Positions 43,009 through 50,712 of a stretch of 56,809 bases of DNA are shown here, piece after piece. Numbering within the stretch: the stretch's first letter is position 1; every line of letters begins with the position of its first letter. Where the stretch lies: positions 1-56,809 of the forward strand of contig JAEUIN010000381.1 of assembly GCA_016793115.1 (NCBI GenBank), given 5' to 3'. This DNA is from Planctomycetaceae bacterium (GTDB lineage: Bacteria > Planctomycetota > Planctomycetia > Pirellulales > PNKZ01). The position numbers and the translations under genes are program-made. The notes beneath the pieces were generated by a model. The model ran no database searches. It saw only the letters and a list, made by a program, of their open reading frames with translations, and was not told where the DNA came from.

Positions 43009-46000
43009 GTGGGCTTCTTCTCCAATTGGCTGCGTAAAGATTCGGCGCATCGACAGGCGCAACCGGCCCGTCGCAGCTTGAAACGGCGTTGCAACATCGA
43101 GCGTTTGCAAGATCGTCGCCCGATGGCCGCCGACATCCATATCGGCGCCGTGTACTACGAAGACACGACCGACGGCGAAGATCAGACGGCCGACGTGATC
43201 GAGATCACGTGGACCGGCGGGCCGCCCGGCGCCGAGCTCACGCAACTCATCATCAACATGGACAAGAATAACAACGGCATTCTTGATCCGGGCGAGACAT
43301 TCTTCGACACGGCGGGCACAAACTTCGGCGTCGGCGGCTTCGGCAACGCCGACCTGCAACTCGAAGGCAACGGCTTTACGATTCTCTCCGCCACGACTCT
43401 TACCGGCATCGCGGGCAATTGGGACGGTGCGACGTCGATCGTGCTGACGTTCTCCGGCTGGAATGCCGGGGAAAAGCTGTATATCAAGGCCGACGTCGAC
43501 GAACGCGGCTATTTCGGATCGGCGAGCGCGCTGGTGGAAGGCGACGAATTTCAATACACGCACATGACGGCGACGTTCAACGCGCCGCACTACAAGTCGG
43601 CCGCCGGCACGGCCGATTTCTTCGACGCCTACACGAACGATCTGGCCGACCGCGTGGGCGTTCCCCGCGACGACTACAACGTGCCGCCCGGGTTGCCGGT
43701 CCCCGTTCGCACCGCGGGCGCGTTTTTCAGCATCACGCCTCAGGAGCTTTCCAGCATCCGGGGCAATGTGCACGCCGACTACGACGGCGATTGCCTCGTC
43801 GATCCGGGCGAACCGATGCTGGCCGGCGTGACCATCGAACTGCTCGACTCCAACGGCAACGTGATTCGTACGACGCAGACCGATGCGAACGGCGAATACG
43901 CGTTTCTTGATCTCGACGCCGGCACCTACTCGGTTCGCGAAATCCAGCCCGCCGGCTACTTTAACGGCGGAACCTTGCCCGGCACGATCAACGGCGCCAC
44001 GGTCGGCGGCGTGCCGACGCCGAACACTATCGGCGGCATCGTGCTCGCCTCCGGACAGCACGGCGTCGAATACAACTTCTGCGAGAAGTTCGGTTCGATC
44101 TCCGGCCGCGTTCACGCCGAGAACGACGACGACTTCAGCTATGATCCCGGCGAAGCGTTGATCGCGGGCGTGAAGATCGAGCTGCTCGACGTCAACGGCA
44201 ACGTCATTGCCACGACATACACCGATTCGAACGGCGAATACCTCTTTGACCGCTTGCTGCAAGGCACCTACTCGGTTCGCGAAACGCAGCCGGCGCTCTA
44301 CTTCGACTCGGCCGACAAAGTCGGCACCGTCGGCGGCGTGACCTCGGGCGTGATCGGCGCAAACGATCGCATCGACCAAATTCAACTCGTCAGCGATCGC
44401 TTCGGCATCCGCTACGACTTCGTGGAGAAATACGGGAGCATCGCGGGAAAGGTTCACGCCGACAAAAACGGCGACTGCATTCAAAACAACGGCGAAGTCG
44501 GCATCGCCGGGGTGAAGCTCGAACTCCTCGACGCCAACGGCAACGTCGTCGCGACGACGTTCACCGACGCGACCGGCCATTACAAGTTCGATCAACTCTT
44601 GCGCGGCACGTATAGCGTTCGCGAGTATCAGCCGGCCGGCTACTTCGACGGCGGCGACTTGATCGGAACGATCAACGGCATCACCGTCGGCTCGCATGCC
44701 GCGAACGACGTGATCGGCGAGATCGCCTTGCTCTCGCACAACACGGGCGTCGAATACAACTTCTGCGAGAAGATTCCTTCGAGCATCGGCGGCTATGTTT
44801 ATCAAGACGGCCCGACGATCGTCGCCCCCGATGAAGACGTCGACTCGATTATCAAGAGCTTGCCGACGATTCGCGACGGCAAGCTGACGGCCGACGACAC
44901 ACGCTTGGGCGGCGTCACGCTGCGGATTTCCCGCCCCGACGGCCAGCCGATCTTCGACGTCCGCGGCAATCGCGTGGAGTTCATCACCACCGCCGCCGAC
45001 GGTTCGTATCTTTTCGCCGACATCCCGCAGGGCGAGTACATCATCAGCGAGGTCCAGCCGGCCGGTTACATCGACTACGTCGACACGCCAGGTACGTTCG
45101 GCGGCGACGCCGTCGCTCCGGATACGATCGCGCGGATCGTCATCGGTTGGGGCGATCATTCGCGGCTGAACAACTTCAGCGAAGTGAAGATCGTTCCCAA
45201 CCCGCCGCCTCCTTATCGCATCGTGCTCGAGAACCCGCCGCCGCCGCCGTTCAATCCGAACCCGGCCGCGCCGCCGCCGCCGGCACCGACGCCGCTGAAT
45301 CCTGCGCCCGCGATTCCGCCTGCGGCCGTCGATCAATACGCCAACGGGGTGGTCGGCTACACCTGGCACTTGAGCGTCGTCAACGGCGGCAAGCCGCGCA
45401 CCTCGCGTCTCACGCAAAGCCAGATGGTGGCCAGCACGCGCGAGCTCGAAGAAATCAACGCCGCGCGCCCGGATTGGAAATCGGAAACCGTTCGGCAGGG
45501 CTTGTTCAAGCTCCGCACGGGCGACGACGATCAACCGACCGTGCGCGAGCTGAACTTCGGCGTCGCCAAGGCGATTCCCGTCACCGGCGATTTCAACGGC
45601 GACGGCAGCACCGACGTCGGCGTGTTTCGTGAGGGATCGTGGTATGTCGATCTCAACGGCAACGGTGAGTGGGACGACCAAGACTTGTGGGCCAAGCTCG
45701 GCCGTCGCGACGATCTGCCGGTCACCGGCGACTGGGACGGTGACGGCAAGGTCGACATCGCCATCTTCGGCAAGGCTTGGCCGGGCGACCCGCGACACAT
45801 TGCGATGGACCCTGGTTTGCCGTCGGCCGAGAACGCCAAGCATGGGCCGATCAAGAACCTACCGCCGCTCGCACAAGACGCGACGCTCGGCGTCCGCGCG
45901 ATGCAGCTCACCTCGGCCGGCTCCGTCCGTTCCGACCTCATAGACCACGTGTTCCTCTACGGTTGGGGCGGCGACGTGCCGATCGCAGGCGATTGGACCA

Positions 46001-46359
46001 ACGAAGGCCAAGAGATGATCGGCATCTTTCGCGACGGGCAGTGGAAGCTCGATCTGACGGGCGACGGCAAATACACCGACGAAGATTTGGCCTTCTCGAT
46101 GGGCCAACCGGGCGATAAGCCGGTCATCGGCGACTTCGACGGCGACACGATTGTCGACGTCGGAATCTACCGCGACGGCTTCTGGCACATCGACACGAAC
46201 CACGACCGCGTGCTCGACGCTCGTGACCGTGCGTTCACGTTCGGCGATGCCCAAGACGTTCCGGTCGTCGGCGACTGGGACGGCGACGGCATCGACGATC
46301 CGGGCCTCTATCGCGATACGTCGAAAACCGACGTGAAGAGCGTCGCCGACAATCGCTAG
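43009..46359 (+). CDS. Large surface protein: SdrD-B-like repeats, Pro-rich linker and FG-GAP/VCBS-like C-terminal repeats
   Basis: 1116 residues. An Arg-rich N-terminus with IERLQDRRPMAAD resembles the LExR-type motif that begins many planctomycete exported giants. Residues about 45-245 form an unrecognised beta domain with Asp-rich, Ca-binding-like loops (MDKNNNGILDPGETF). Four SdrD-B-like units begin at about 249, 362, 476 and 591 (VHADYDGDC, IELLDSNGN, DANGEY, GTYSVRE). A Pro-rich linker follows (about 728-770). The C-terminus (about 780-1110) holds FG-GAP-like repeats such as VTGDFNGDGSTDVGVFREG and VVGDWDGDGIDDPGLYRD. No canonical signal peptide is visible. Likely an adhesin or matrix protein. 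Confidence 0.88.
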   Translation: MGFFSNWLRKDSAHRQAQPARRSLKRRCNIERLQDRRPMAADIHIGAVYYEDTTDGEDQTADVIEITWTGGPPGAELTQLIINMDKNNNGILDPGETFFDTAGTNFGVGGFGNADLQLEGNGFTILSATTLTGIAGNWDGATSIVLTFSGWNAGEKLYIKADVDERGYFGSASALVEGDEFQYTHMTATFNAPHYKSAAGTADFFDAYTNDLADRVGVPRDDYNVPPGLPVPVRTAGAFFSITPQELSSIRGNVHADYDGDCLVDPGEPMLAGVTIELLDSNGNVIRTTQTDANGEYAFLDLDAGTYSVREIQPAGYFNGGTLPGTINGATVGGVPTPNTIGGIVLASGQHGVEYNFCEKFGSISGRVHAENDDDFSYDPGEALIAGVKIELLDVNGNVIATTYTDSNGEYLFDRLLQGTYSVRETQPALYFDSADKVGTVGGVTSGVIGANDRIDQIQLVSDRFGIRYDFVEKYGSIAGKVHADKNGDCIQNNGEVGIAGVKLELLDANGNVVATTFTDATGHYKFDQLLRGTYSVREYQPAGYFDGGDLIGTINGITVGSHAANDVIGEIALLSHNTGVEYNFCEKIPSSIGGYVYQDGPTIVAPDEDVDSIIKSLPTIRDGKLTADDTRLGGVTLRISRPDGQPIFDVRGNRVEFITTAADGSYLFADIPQGEYIISEVQPAGYIDYVDTPGTFGGDAVAPDTIARIVIGWGDHSRLNNFSEVKIVPNPPPPYRIVLENPPPPPFNPNPAAPPPPAPTPLNPAPAIPPAAVDQYANGVVGYTWHLSVVNGGKPRTSRLTQSQMVASTRELEEINAARPDWKSETVRQGLFKLRTGDDDQPTVRELNFGVAKAIPVTGDFNGDGSTDVGVFREGSWYVDLNGNGEWDDQDLWAKLGRRDDLPVTGDWDGDGKVDIAIFGKAWPGDPRHIAMDPGLPSAENAKHGPIKNLPPLAQDATLGVRAMQLTSAGSVRSDLIDHVFLYGWGGDVPIAGDWTNEGQEMIGIFRDGQWKLDLTGDGKYTDEDLAFSMGQPGDKPVIGDFDGDTIVDVGIYRDGFWHIDTNHDRVLDARDRAFTFGDAQDVPVVGDWDGDGIDDPGLYRDTSKTDVKSVADNR
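43753..45180 (+). repeat. Four tandem SdrD-B-like coding repeats
   Basis: Units of about 113-135 codons starting near 43753, 44092, 44434 and 44779. Nucleotide identity is high in places: 44062-44088 and 44746-44772 are identical over 27 bases, ending the first and third units with the same codons. This suggests fairly recent duplication or gene conversion. The last unit is the most divergent. Confidence 0.75.
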
Positions 46360-46382
46360 TCGCCGCCTGCAACGTCTCCCGT

Positions 46383-46412
46383 GCACTCTTCTCCCCGCGC
46401 GGGAGAAGGTGC
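46383..46412. terminator. Hairpin after the SdrD-like gene (REP-like)
   Basis: An 8-bp perfect stem CTTCTCCC/GGGAGAAG (46388-46395 with 46401-46408), extended by GCAC/GTGC with one bulged T. It lies 24 bases past the stop with no T-run. The shape resembles dispersed intergenic REP-type palindromes, but only one copy is visible. Confidence 0.45.
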
Positions 46413-46483
46413 CGAGATATTCCGCGCCGAGGCAAGGCGGCGAGTGAGCAAAACGCTTTGCTGTCCTGACCGCTATCACTCGG

Positions 46484-46663
46484 CTACCTGGGACGTCGTT
46501 GAAACACGGCACAGGCAAGGCAGCCGCCGGCCAGGGCCAAGAACGCGTAGCCGATCCAGGGCTGCGCCCTTGCTGCCGCCGAGCCGGGGACCACGCTCAT
46601 CGCCGAGTTCGCGATCCAGAGCGCGGCGAAGCCGAGGCCGGCGGCAATAAGCTTCCAGCGCAT
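46484..46663 (-). CDS. 59-residue membrane protein
   Basis: A short frame, ATG 46663 to TAG 46484, with GAGAGGAAG just before the ATG. It has two hydrophobic segments (WKLIAAGLGFAALWIANSAM and WIGYAFLALAGGCLACAVF) separated by a short polar loop, and a basic end (QRRPR). Transmembrane pattern, ribosome site and codon use all favour a real gene over the overlapping 95-residue frame. No known family. It is antisense-oriented between two homologous surface-protein genes. Confidence 0.65.
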   Translation of the reverse strand: MRWKLIAAGLGFAALWIANSAMSVVPGSAAARAQPWIGYAFLALAGGCLACAVFQRRPR

Positions 46664-47066
46664 TTTCTTCCTCTCTCCCGCTCAGATTCTCCGAGCGACC
46701 AAGCGGCGCTTGGAGCGCCGCAATCCCAACCGCGCAGGCAGTCAATCGTTCGCGGAACCGCATTTCCTACCTAATCCGCAGCTTTTTTCGCCTCCGGATT
46801 GGACCGGCCCCGATTTTCGACCTACTTTTCAGTTGCGGGCCGAATCGCACCGCTTTCATCGCGATAACGGCTTGCGGTCGCTGCCGGCAAAAACCCGCCG
46901 CGATCGACACGATCGTATCCCACCGCGACGTTAAAGTCGCACCAGTTTCACTCGCTTATCGCTCGCCGTTCGACCTTCGGAAAAACCGCGACGCGCCGAT
47001 TCACAAGGCCGTGCGGTTCTGCTCTGCTGATCCTACCGACTTTGACGCACACCAAGAGTTTTCCAC
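46664..47066. other. 403-bp intergenic region
   Basis: Between the small membrane protein gene (minus) and the secreted repeat protein gene (plus). It should hold the two promoters. I see no gene and no strong hairpin; frames crossing it are Arg-rich and shadow-like. Confidence 0.35.
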
Positions 47067-48191
47067 ATGTCCTGGTTCTGCGCTCCCGCTGCGCGCTTGG
47101 CCGTCGAAATGCGCCGTCTCACGATCTTGTCGGGCCTTGCTCTTGCCGCGGAGATGCTCTGCGCGATCGGCGCGGCGGCCGATGAGTTCTCCCGCGGCGA
47201 TGCTCCGGCTTGGCATCTGAGCGTGATCGATCTTCGAGACGGAAAGCGTATCCGTCCGACTTCGGTCGCCGATGCGCCCGTGCAGCCCGTATCCGCGCGG
47301 AGCAGTTGGGAAACGGCCGGCGGCGCCCAGCGCGCTCAATGGAGCTTGCAACTCGGCATGGTGCGTCCGCCGCACGTGTTTCGCACTCAGTTCGGTTCCA
47401 CGGCCGGCATTCCGCTCGCCGGCGATTTCAACGGCGACGGATTCACCGAATTGGCGATGTTCATCGACGGCCGCTGGTACATCGACCTGAACGGCAACAG
47501 CACTTGGGATCGCGACGATGCCTTCGTCGCCTTCGGCCGCGCCGGCGATCGACCGGTCGTCGGCGATTGGAACCAAGACGGCAAAGATGACATAGCGGTG
47601 GTGTCGTACGCCGGCGAGAAGTTCGAGTCGGCGTTTCCCGTCGCCCAGGCCGGCTTCCATTCGCCGACGGTGATCGGCGAACCCGGCTTACCGCACCCGC
47701 TCAACGCGCTGCACGGCGTGAACAAAAGCGCCGGCCTCGCGGTCGGGCCTGCGCTTGGCGAGGCGATCGTACGAGCCGGGGCCGCCGGCGCGCCGCAAGC
47801 GACGCCCGTACGACATGCCTTCCGCTTCGGAGGCTCGGCGAGCAACCCGATCGTCGGCGATTGGGGCGGCACGGGCGTCGTTAGCATCGGGGCGTTCGAC
47901 GCCGGGGTGTGGACGCTCGACGTCGACGGCGACGGGCGATACACCGAGGCCGATCAAACATTCACGCTCGGCGAAGCGGGAGACATTCCGGTCGTCGGCG
48001 ACTTCAACCGCGACGGGCGTGACGACCTGGGCGTGTATCGCCGCGGCGCATGGATCATTGACACAAACGGCGATCGACGATTCGACGCGAACGACCTGAC
48101 GTACCAACTCGGCGACGACGGCGACACCCCGGTCGTCGGCGACTGGGACGGCGACGGACGCGACCAAATCGGCATCGTTCACCGTTCTTAG
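47067..48191 (+). CDS. Secreted FG-GAP/VCBS-like repeat protein, paralogue of the SdrD-like protein's C-terminus
   Basis: 374 residues from ATG 47067; ATG 47109 would place the signal peptide (LTILSGLALAAEMLCAIGAA) right at the start and is equally plausible. After WHLSVIDLRDGK the protein carries repeats of about 35-40 residues: LAGDFNGDGFTELAMFIDGR, VVGDWNQDGKDDIAVV, VVGDFNRDGRDDLGVYRRG, VVGDWDGDGRDQIGIV. Order and spacing match the last 340 residues of the protein at 43009, including the shared PGLP-x-N-A-x-HG segment. It is probably a secreted, Ca-binding propeller-like protein derived from that gene or its ancestor. Confidence 0.83.
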   Translation: MSWFCAPAARLAVEMRRLTILSGLALAAEMLCAIGAAADEFSRGDAPAWHLSVIDLRDGKRIRPTSVADAPVQPVSARSSWETAGGAQRAQWSLQLGMVRPPHVFRTQFGSTAGIPLAGDFNGDGFTELAMFIDGRWYIDLNGNSTWDRDDAFVAFGRAGDRPVVGDWNQDGKDDIAVVSYAGEKFESAFPVAQAGFHSPTVIGEPGLPHPLNALHGVNKSAGLAVGPALGEAIVRAGAAGAPQATPVRHAFRFGGSASNPIVGDWGGTGVVSIGAFDAGVWTLDVDGDGRYTEADQTFTLGEAGDIPVVGDFNRDGRDDLGVYRRGAWIIDTNGDRRFDANDLTYQLGDDGDTPVVGDWDGDGRDQIGIVHRS

Positions 48192-48221
48192 CGGCCGGCG
48201 AGCTTTCGCCTGCCGCTAGAA

Positions 48222-48251
48222 GCGAACGGGAGTCGACCTCCTCCCGTTCGC
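48222..48251. repeat. Hairpin 1 downstream of the repeat protein
   Basis: A perfect 11-bp inverted repeat GCGAACGGGAG/CTCCCGTTCGC around an 8-base loop, 31 bases past the stop at 48191. No T-run on either side. Confidence 0.6.
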
Positions 48252-48260
48252 ACGAAATAC

Positions 48261-48287
48261 GACCGACGCTTGCCACGGGCGTCGGTC
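48261..48287. repeat. Hairpin 2 downstream of the repeat protein
   Basis: A perfect 9-bp inverted repeat GACCGACGC/GCGTCGGTC around a 9-base loop, 9 bases after hairpin 1. Confidence 0.55.
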
Positions 48288-48308
48288 GACCCAGCTTCGA
48301 TGTGGCGG

Positions 48309-48352
48309 GCCGGCCGGAGCTTCTCCCCTGAAGTCTTCGGCCGGCTTGTTTT
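48309..48352 (+). terminator. Terminator of the secreted repeat protein gene
   Basis: An 11-bp stem with one G-U pair (48309-48319 with 48335-48345), whose loop can form an inner CTTC/GAAG stem. It is followed by TTGTTTT on the plus strand, as expected for a Rho-independent terminator. The convergent coiled-coil gene ends at 48380. Confidence 0.72.
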
Positions 48353-48379
48353 CGTCGGGCTCCTTTGTAGCACCCGTCG

Positions 48380-48544
48380 CTATTTCAGCTTGTCAAGCTC
48401 GGCCTTGGCCTCGGCGATCTGCTTCTCAAGATTCCGCGCTTCGTCGGGATCGTCCATCTGCTGCTTCGCGGCCGACAGCAACTGCTGCAGCTTCTGCAAC
48501 TTCGTCTTCAATACGTCGGCTCGCTTCTTGTCGCGTTTGTCCAC
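48380..48544 (-). CDS. 54-residue coiled-coil protein
   Basis: From GTG 48544, with GAGG about ten bases upstream. The frame is open to 48631, but the added part overlaps the cytochrome gene end and is Arg/Pro-rich. The peptide is a single charged heptad-rich helix (LQKLQQLLSAAKQQM; NLEKQIAEAKAELDKLK), typical of small coiled-coil proteins. Function unknown. It follows the cytochrome c gene on the same strand (59-base gap), so the two may be co-transcribed. Confidence 0.6.
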   Translation of the reverse strand: MDKRDKKRADVLKTKLQKLQQLLSAAKQQMDDPDEARNLEKQIAEAKAELDKLK

Positions 48545-48603
48545 TCGATGATCCTCAATCGAAGTCCGGGGCCGTCGTGCAAGGGCGGCAGGTCGGTCAG
48601 GCG

Positions 48604-49383
48604 TTACTCGTTGTGAAACACTTCGTGGCAAGCGTCGCAGTTTTTGCCGAGCTTGTCGAGCGCGGCTTTGAAGCCGGCTTCGTCGCCGCCGTGAGACGCT
48701 TTCGAAAGGGCCGCGGCCGAGTTACGCATGTCCTCGGCCATCGCATACCACTTCGGCAAGTCGGCCGGGTTCTTCACTTCGTGCGTGTCGTGGATCGTGG
48801 CTTGCGCGAACGCCAGTAGAACGGCGGCGTCTTCCGCGCTTTCGCTCTTAGTGCGGGCGAAGCGACGCACGTTGCGACGAATGCGGCTGTTCACCTCGGC
48901 CGTTTCGTGCATTAGCTTGCCGAGCCGCGCAGCCTTTTCCCACTTCGGCGCCGCAGCGGCGTCGCCCGTCTTCGCCATTGCGGCGGAAAGCGCGTCATAG
49001 GCGGTTTTAGCGGCGGCGTAGTCGCCGGCCTTCGCTAGGTCGGCCGCGGCCTTCATCGCGTCGACGGCTCCGGCTTGAAATTTATTCTTGCCGTCGTAGT
49101 TGCCGAGCGTTTGCGCAATCGCAACGACCGCGTTGGCCTTCTGCGAAAGTTGATCCTTGTTTTTGCCGAACGTCGCTTCGTCGACCAAAAAGCCTTGGAT
49201 CTTGGTGAGGTAGTTCTGCGCGGCGACTTCCAAATCGGCGGCCGGGGCCAACGTCGAAAGGGCCGGAGTCGTCGGAACGTCGGCGGCCAGCAGACGCAGC
49301 GCCGTGGCGACGACGGCGAGTGTGAAAACCGGACCGACGAAGCGAGCGACGCGAAGTGTGGAATGCGACACGGACGACCTCAT
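48604..49383 (-). CDS. Periplasmic one-haem cytochrome c
   Basis: 259 residues. A signal peptide (FVGPVFTLAVVATALRLLAA) is followed by a long helical region and, at the very C-terminus, a single haem site CDACHEVFHNE (CxxCH). A haem motif in the last helix is typical of class II cytochromes (cytochrome c' / c556), but the N-terminal 120 residues are additional. Axial ligand and redox partner cannot be predicted. Divergent from purM across 226 bases. Confidence 0.82.
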   Translation of the reverse strand: MRSSVSHSTLRVARFVGPVFTLAVVATALRLLAADVPTTPALSTLAPAADLEVAAQNYLTKIQGFLVDEATFGKNKDQLSQKANAVVAIAQTLGNYDGKNKFQAGAVDAMKAAADLAKAGDYAAAKTAYDALSAAMAKTGDAAAAPKWEKAARLGKLMHETAEVNSRIRRNVRRFARTKSESAEDAAVLLAFAQATIHDTHEVKNPADLPKWYAMAEDMRNSAAALSKASHGGDEAGFKAALDKLGKNCDACHEVFHNE

Positions 49384-49609
49384 GAGCGAATAGATGTTTC
49401 GGTCCGATCGAAGGGCTACGCGAACGACGATGATCGCGAGCGACCGTCGGGCGGGGCGACTCGACGGAAGTTAGTCTGATTCGCGGCGATTGCGTCTGTC
49501 AAGCGACCACTTCGTCGAAGCTAGGAGACGCTGAATCACCGTCGTTTGACAACTTGTTGCGGCGGCTTCTAAAATCTTCGTTTTCTCACGTGCCGGCGAT
49601 TGCGGTTCT

Positions 49610-50671
49610 ATGGCTAAAGCCACCTACAAAGATGCGGGCGTCGACTTGGAAGTGTACGACCAAGCGATGGCTCGGCTGCCGCGTTTGCTGCATCGCACCT
49701 ACACCCCGCGCGTGATGCCGCTCGACGGCGGCTTCGCCGGGCTCTACCAGCTTGATTTCGCGAGCCCGCTGTTTCGCCGCAATTATCAAGACCCGGTCAT
49801 GGTTTCGTGCACCGACGGCGTCGGCACGAAGCTGAAAGTGGCCGTCGAGGCGGATCGGCACAACACCGTGGGCATCGATCTGGTGGCGATGAGCGTGAAC
49901 GACGCGCTCTGCTGCGGCGCGGAACCGCTGTTTTTCCTCGACTACGTGGCGATGTCGCACGACGACCCGGTGCGGCTCGAGCAAATCGTCGACGGCGTCA
50001 CCAACGGTTGCTTGCAGGCCGACTGCTCGCTGCTCGGGGGCGAGACGGCGATCATGCCGGACATCTACGCCCGCGGCGATTACGACCTGGCGGGATTCTG
50101 CGTCGGCGTCGTCGAGAAGAAGCAAATCATCGACGGCAAGCAGATCGTGCCGGGCGACGTCGTGCTCGGCCTATCCTCAAGCGGTTGCCACTCCAACGGC
50201 TACAGCTTGGTGCGGCGCGTGGTGTTCGACATCGCGAAGCTGGGCGTGAACGACCATGTGCCGGAACTCGGCAAGACGGTCGCCGATGCGTTGCTGGAGC
50301 CGACGCGTATCTATGTCAAACCGGTTCGCAAGGTATTGGCGAACTATCGCGTGAAGCGGATCGTGCATGGCATTGCGCATATCACCGGCGGCGGATTGCA
50401 GGGCAACTTAGAGCGGATCATCCCCGCCGGCTGCACCGCGAAGATTCGCCGCTACGACTGGCCGATTCCGCCGGTCTTCCCCTGGCTGCAAAAGCTCGGC
50501 GAGATCGAGCAAGACGAAATGGACCGCGTTTTCAACATGGGTCTCGGGCTGGCAATGGTCGTGAGCCCGCACTTCGCCGACAGCATTCGCAGCCAACTGC
50601 AAGACTGCGGCGTCGAAGCGTTCGCGATCGGCGAGATCACGGCCGGCAACGGCGGCGTGGAGTGGGCTTAA
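49610..50671 (+). CDS. purM: Phosphoribosylformylglycinamidine cyclo-ligase
   Basis: 353 residues. It catalyses the fifth step of purine synthesis, making aminoimidazole ribonucleotide from FGAM with ATP. The family motifs are DPVMVSCTDGVGTKLKVA, TVGIDLVAMSVNDALCCGAE, LLGGETAIMPDIY, HITGGGLQGNLER and the C-terminal VFNMGLGLAMVV. Length is standard (about 345). No other pur gene is beside it. It converges on the DsbD gene with a 41-base gap. Confidence 0.97.
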   Translation: MAKATYKDAGVDLEVYDQAMARLPRLLHRTYTPRVMPLDGGFAGLYQLDFASPLFRRNYQDPVMVSCTDGVGTKLKVAVEADRHNTVGIDLVAMSVNDALCCGAEPLFFLDYVAMSHDDPVRLEQIVDGVTNGCLQADCSLLGGETAIMPDIYARGDYDLAGFCVGVVEKKQIIDGKQIVPGDVVLGLSSSGCHSNGYSLVRRVVFDIAKLGVNDHVPELGKTVADALLEPTRIYVKPVRKVLANYRVKRIVHGIAHITGGGLQGNLERIIPAGCTAKIRRYDWPIPPVFPWLQKLGEIEQDEMDRVFNMGLGLAMVVSPHFADSIRSQLQDCGVEAFAIGEITAGNGGVEWA

Positions 50672-50712
50672 GCACGTCCACACAACGTCCGTAGCGCGAC
50701 CGAACGAATCTG

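Noticed and set aside
43753..45180. Regular repeats as a possible CRISPR array
   Set aside because: The period is over 330 bases, the repeats are coding SdrD-B units, and there are no short direct repeats with spacers or cas genes.
42448..45843. An 1131-codon open frame on the minus strand
   Set aside because: It is antisense to the SdrD-like gene, mirrors its repeats, is dominated by Val, Ala, Arg, Asp and Gly, and has no domain or signal. GC-rich third positions in the true gene explain the lack of stops.
46476..46763. A 95-codon minus-strand frame
   Set aside because: Arg-rich shadow in another frame of the 59-residue membrane protein gene, without ribosome site or hydrophobic pattern.
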